Position numbers and translations under genes: made by a program. From positions 248,001-312,000 of the forward strand of contig CANMIP010000001.1 of the NCBI GenBank assembly GCA_947497945.1: a stretch of DNA of 64,000 nt. Direction: 5' to 3'. Under the pieces are notes generated by a model. The model was not told the DNA's origin, did no database searches, and was given only the letters and a program-made list of their open reading frames with translations. Shown piece after piece: positions 62,901-64,000 of the stretch. Source of the stretch: an uncultured Tropicimonas sp. GTDB taxonomy: Bacteria > Pseudomonadota > Alphaproteobacteria > Rhodobacterales > Rhodobacteraceae. Every line of letters begins with the position of its first letter. The first letter of the stretch is position 1.

Positions 62901-64000
62901 ATGGGCGGTACGCGCAGCTTCCTGCGGGACAACGCGGCCTGGCTGTCGGCGGGTTTCCTGCTGACGCTGTCCTCGAGCTATGGGCAGACCTATTTCATCT
63001 CGGTCTTTGCCGGCGAGATCCGCGCGGCTTTCGGGTTGAGCCATGGCGGCTGGGGCGCGATCTATGCGCTTGGCACGCTTGGATCGGCGGTGACGATGCT
63101 CTGGGCGGGCACGTTGGCGGACCGGTTCCGGGTGCGGGACCTGGCGGTTATCGTGCTGCCCTGCCTGGCGCTGGCATGCCTGGCGATGGCGGCGGTTCCG
63201 GGGGTCTGGGCGCTGCCGGTGGTGATCTTCGCGCTGCGGCTGCTGGGGCAGGGGATGACCATGCATATCGCAGTCGTCGCGATGGCGCGGTGGTTCGTGG
63301 CCAGCCGGGGCAAGGCGCTGTCGGTGGCGCGGCTGGGGGTGACGCTCGGGGAATCGCTGATGCCGATCCTCTTCGTGGCCTTGCTGACGATGTTCGGCTG
63401 GCGTTCGCTCTGGGTGCTCTCGGCCGGGATGGCGCTGCTCGTGGTGCCGGCGGTGCTGCTGCTGCTGCGCAAGGAACGGGTGCCCTCGGCCGATGCCGAG
63501 GCCAGCTCCTCGCTCGGGATGGACGCGCGGCACTGGAGCCGGGGCGAGATGATGCGTAACTGGCTGTTCTGGGCGATGTTCCCGCTGATCCTCGGGCCGC
63601 CGACCTTCATCACCGTGCTGTTCTTCCACCAGGTCCATCTTGCCGAGATCAAGGAGATTCCGCATCTCTCCTTCGTGGCGCTGTTCCCGCTCTATACCGC
63701 CTGTTCGGTGGGGATGATGCTGGTGGCGGGCGCGGTCCTCGACCGGATTGGCACGGCGCGGCTGTTTCCTTTCCTGCCGCTTCCCATCGCGGTCGGTTTT
63801 CTCCTGCTTGGAAATGCTGGCGGCCTCGTCGAGATGGCGATTGGCATGGCGCTGATCGGGGCGACCTCGGGCGCGCATTTCACCGTGATCGGCGCCTTCT
63901 GGGCAGAGTTTTACGGGACACGGAATCTCGGGGCGATCAAGGCGGTTTCAACCGCGATCATGGTCTTCGGCTCGGCCTTCGGACCGGCCCTGACCGGCGC
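62901..64000 (+). CDS. Major facilitator superfamily transporter, truncated by window end
   Basis: The frame starts at ATG 62901 (MGGTRSFLRDNAAWLSAG) and is open to position 64000, so about 366 residues are visible. Ten or so membrane helices are recognisable, with the MFS loop motif WAGTLADRFRVRD between helices 2 and 3 and a central cytoplasmic loop (RKERVPSADAEASSS). It begins like monocarboxylate/oxalate-type MFS carriers of Rhodobacterales. The substrate is unknown. Confidence 0.85.
   Translation, partial: MGGTRSFLRDNAAWLSAGFLLTLSSSYGQTYFISVFAGEIRAAFGLSHGGWGAIYALGTLGSAVTMLWAGTLADRFRVRDLAVIVLPCLALACLAMAAVPGVWALPVVIFALRLLGQGMTMHIAVVAMARWFVASRGKALSVARLGVTLGESLMPILFVALLTMFGWRSLWVLSAGMALLVVPAVLLLLRKERVPSADAEASSSLGMDARHWSRGEMMRNWLFWAMFPLILGPPTFITVLFFHQVHLAEIKEIPHLSFVALFPLYTACSVGMMLVAGAVLDRIGTARLFPFLPLPIAVGFLLLGNAGGLVEMAIGMALIGATSGAHFTVIGAFWAEFYGTRNLGAIKAVSTAIMVFGSAFGPALTG

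Noticed and set aside
60363-63878. 1171-codon open frame on the minus strand
   Set aside because: It is the antisense shadow of hslU, the DUF900 hydrolase and the MFS gene; composition is Arg/His/Gln-rich with no domain, typical of high-GC antisense frames.

Overview
The window looks like a chromosomal stretch from a high-GC alphaproteobacterium of the Rhodobacterales (Roseobacter/Rhodobacter type). The clues are the divergent regB and senC-regA block with ahcY close by, a CtrA-type binding site in front of a DivL-like PAS protein, the order tsaE-amgK-murU-addB-addA-trxA-hslV-hslU, and several small families typical of that order. Coding density is high, and overlapping stop/start codons are common. 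I saw no rRNA, tRNA, insertion sequence, prophage or CRISPR array.

Layout. 1-7 kb: truncated GNAT acetyltransferase, OmpA-type protein, LysR regulator, FadH-type dienoyl-CoA reductase, three hypothetical genes. 6.85-7.15 kb: decayed C-terminus of a second IlvD/Edd-family dehydratase, antisense to the intact ilvD that follows. 9.2-12.5 kb: katG with divergent oxyR and a candidate OxyR operator. 12.6-15.3 kb: two-subunit IorBA-type molybdenum hydroxylase. 15.5-18.3 kb: Wzc-like tyrosine autokinase and a small membrane protein.

18.5-25.8 kb is the most interesting segment, a lasso-peptide (RiPP) biosynthetic cluster: nucleotidyltransferase, ABC exporter (D), asparagine-synthetase-like cyclase (C), two small precursor genes (A1, A2), HPr-kinase-like protein (K), PqqD-like recognition protein (B1) and transglutaminase-like leader peptidase (B2). 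Both precursors carry the leader pattern YxxPx[LF]xxxGxxxxxT at identical residue positions, followed by a core starting SGS. A2 places Glu at core position 8, A1 at position 7, and A1 has no bulky plug residues.

25.8-30.8 kb: agmatine deiminase, then a pyrimidine operon (pyrB, three small membrane/PH-like proteins, and a dihydroorotase homologue that has lost its metal ligands). 30.9-36.5 kb: GNAT enzyme, GSCFA protein, and an acyl-carrier module (AMP ligase, PLP decarboxylase, divergent ACP) suggesting decarboxylation of a carrier-bound amino acid. 36.5-39.1 kb: YceI-OmpA fusion and a caspase-like protein with a terminal CxxCH motif. 39.4-44.4 kb: DUF2853, AGE-family epimerase, ahcY, HD hydrolase, two exported proteins. 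44.4-48.9 kb: regA, senC, regB, divL-like gene. 48.9-57.5 kb: tsaE, amgK, murU, addB, addA. 57.5-64 kb: trxA, hslV, a secreted protein, a GH25 lipoprotein, hslU, a lipoprotein hydrolase and a truncated MFS transporter.
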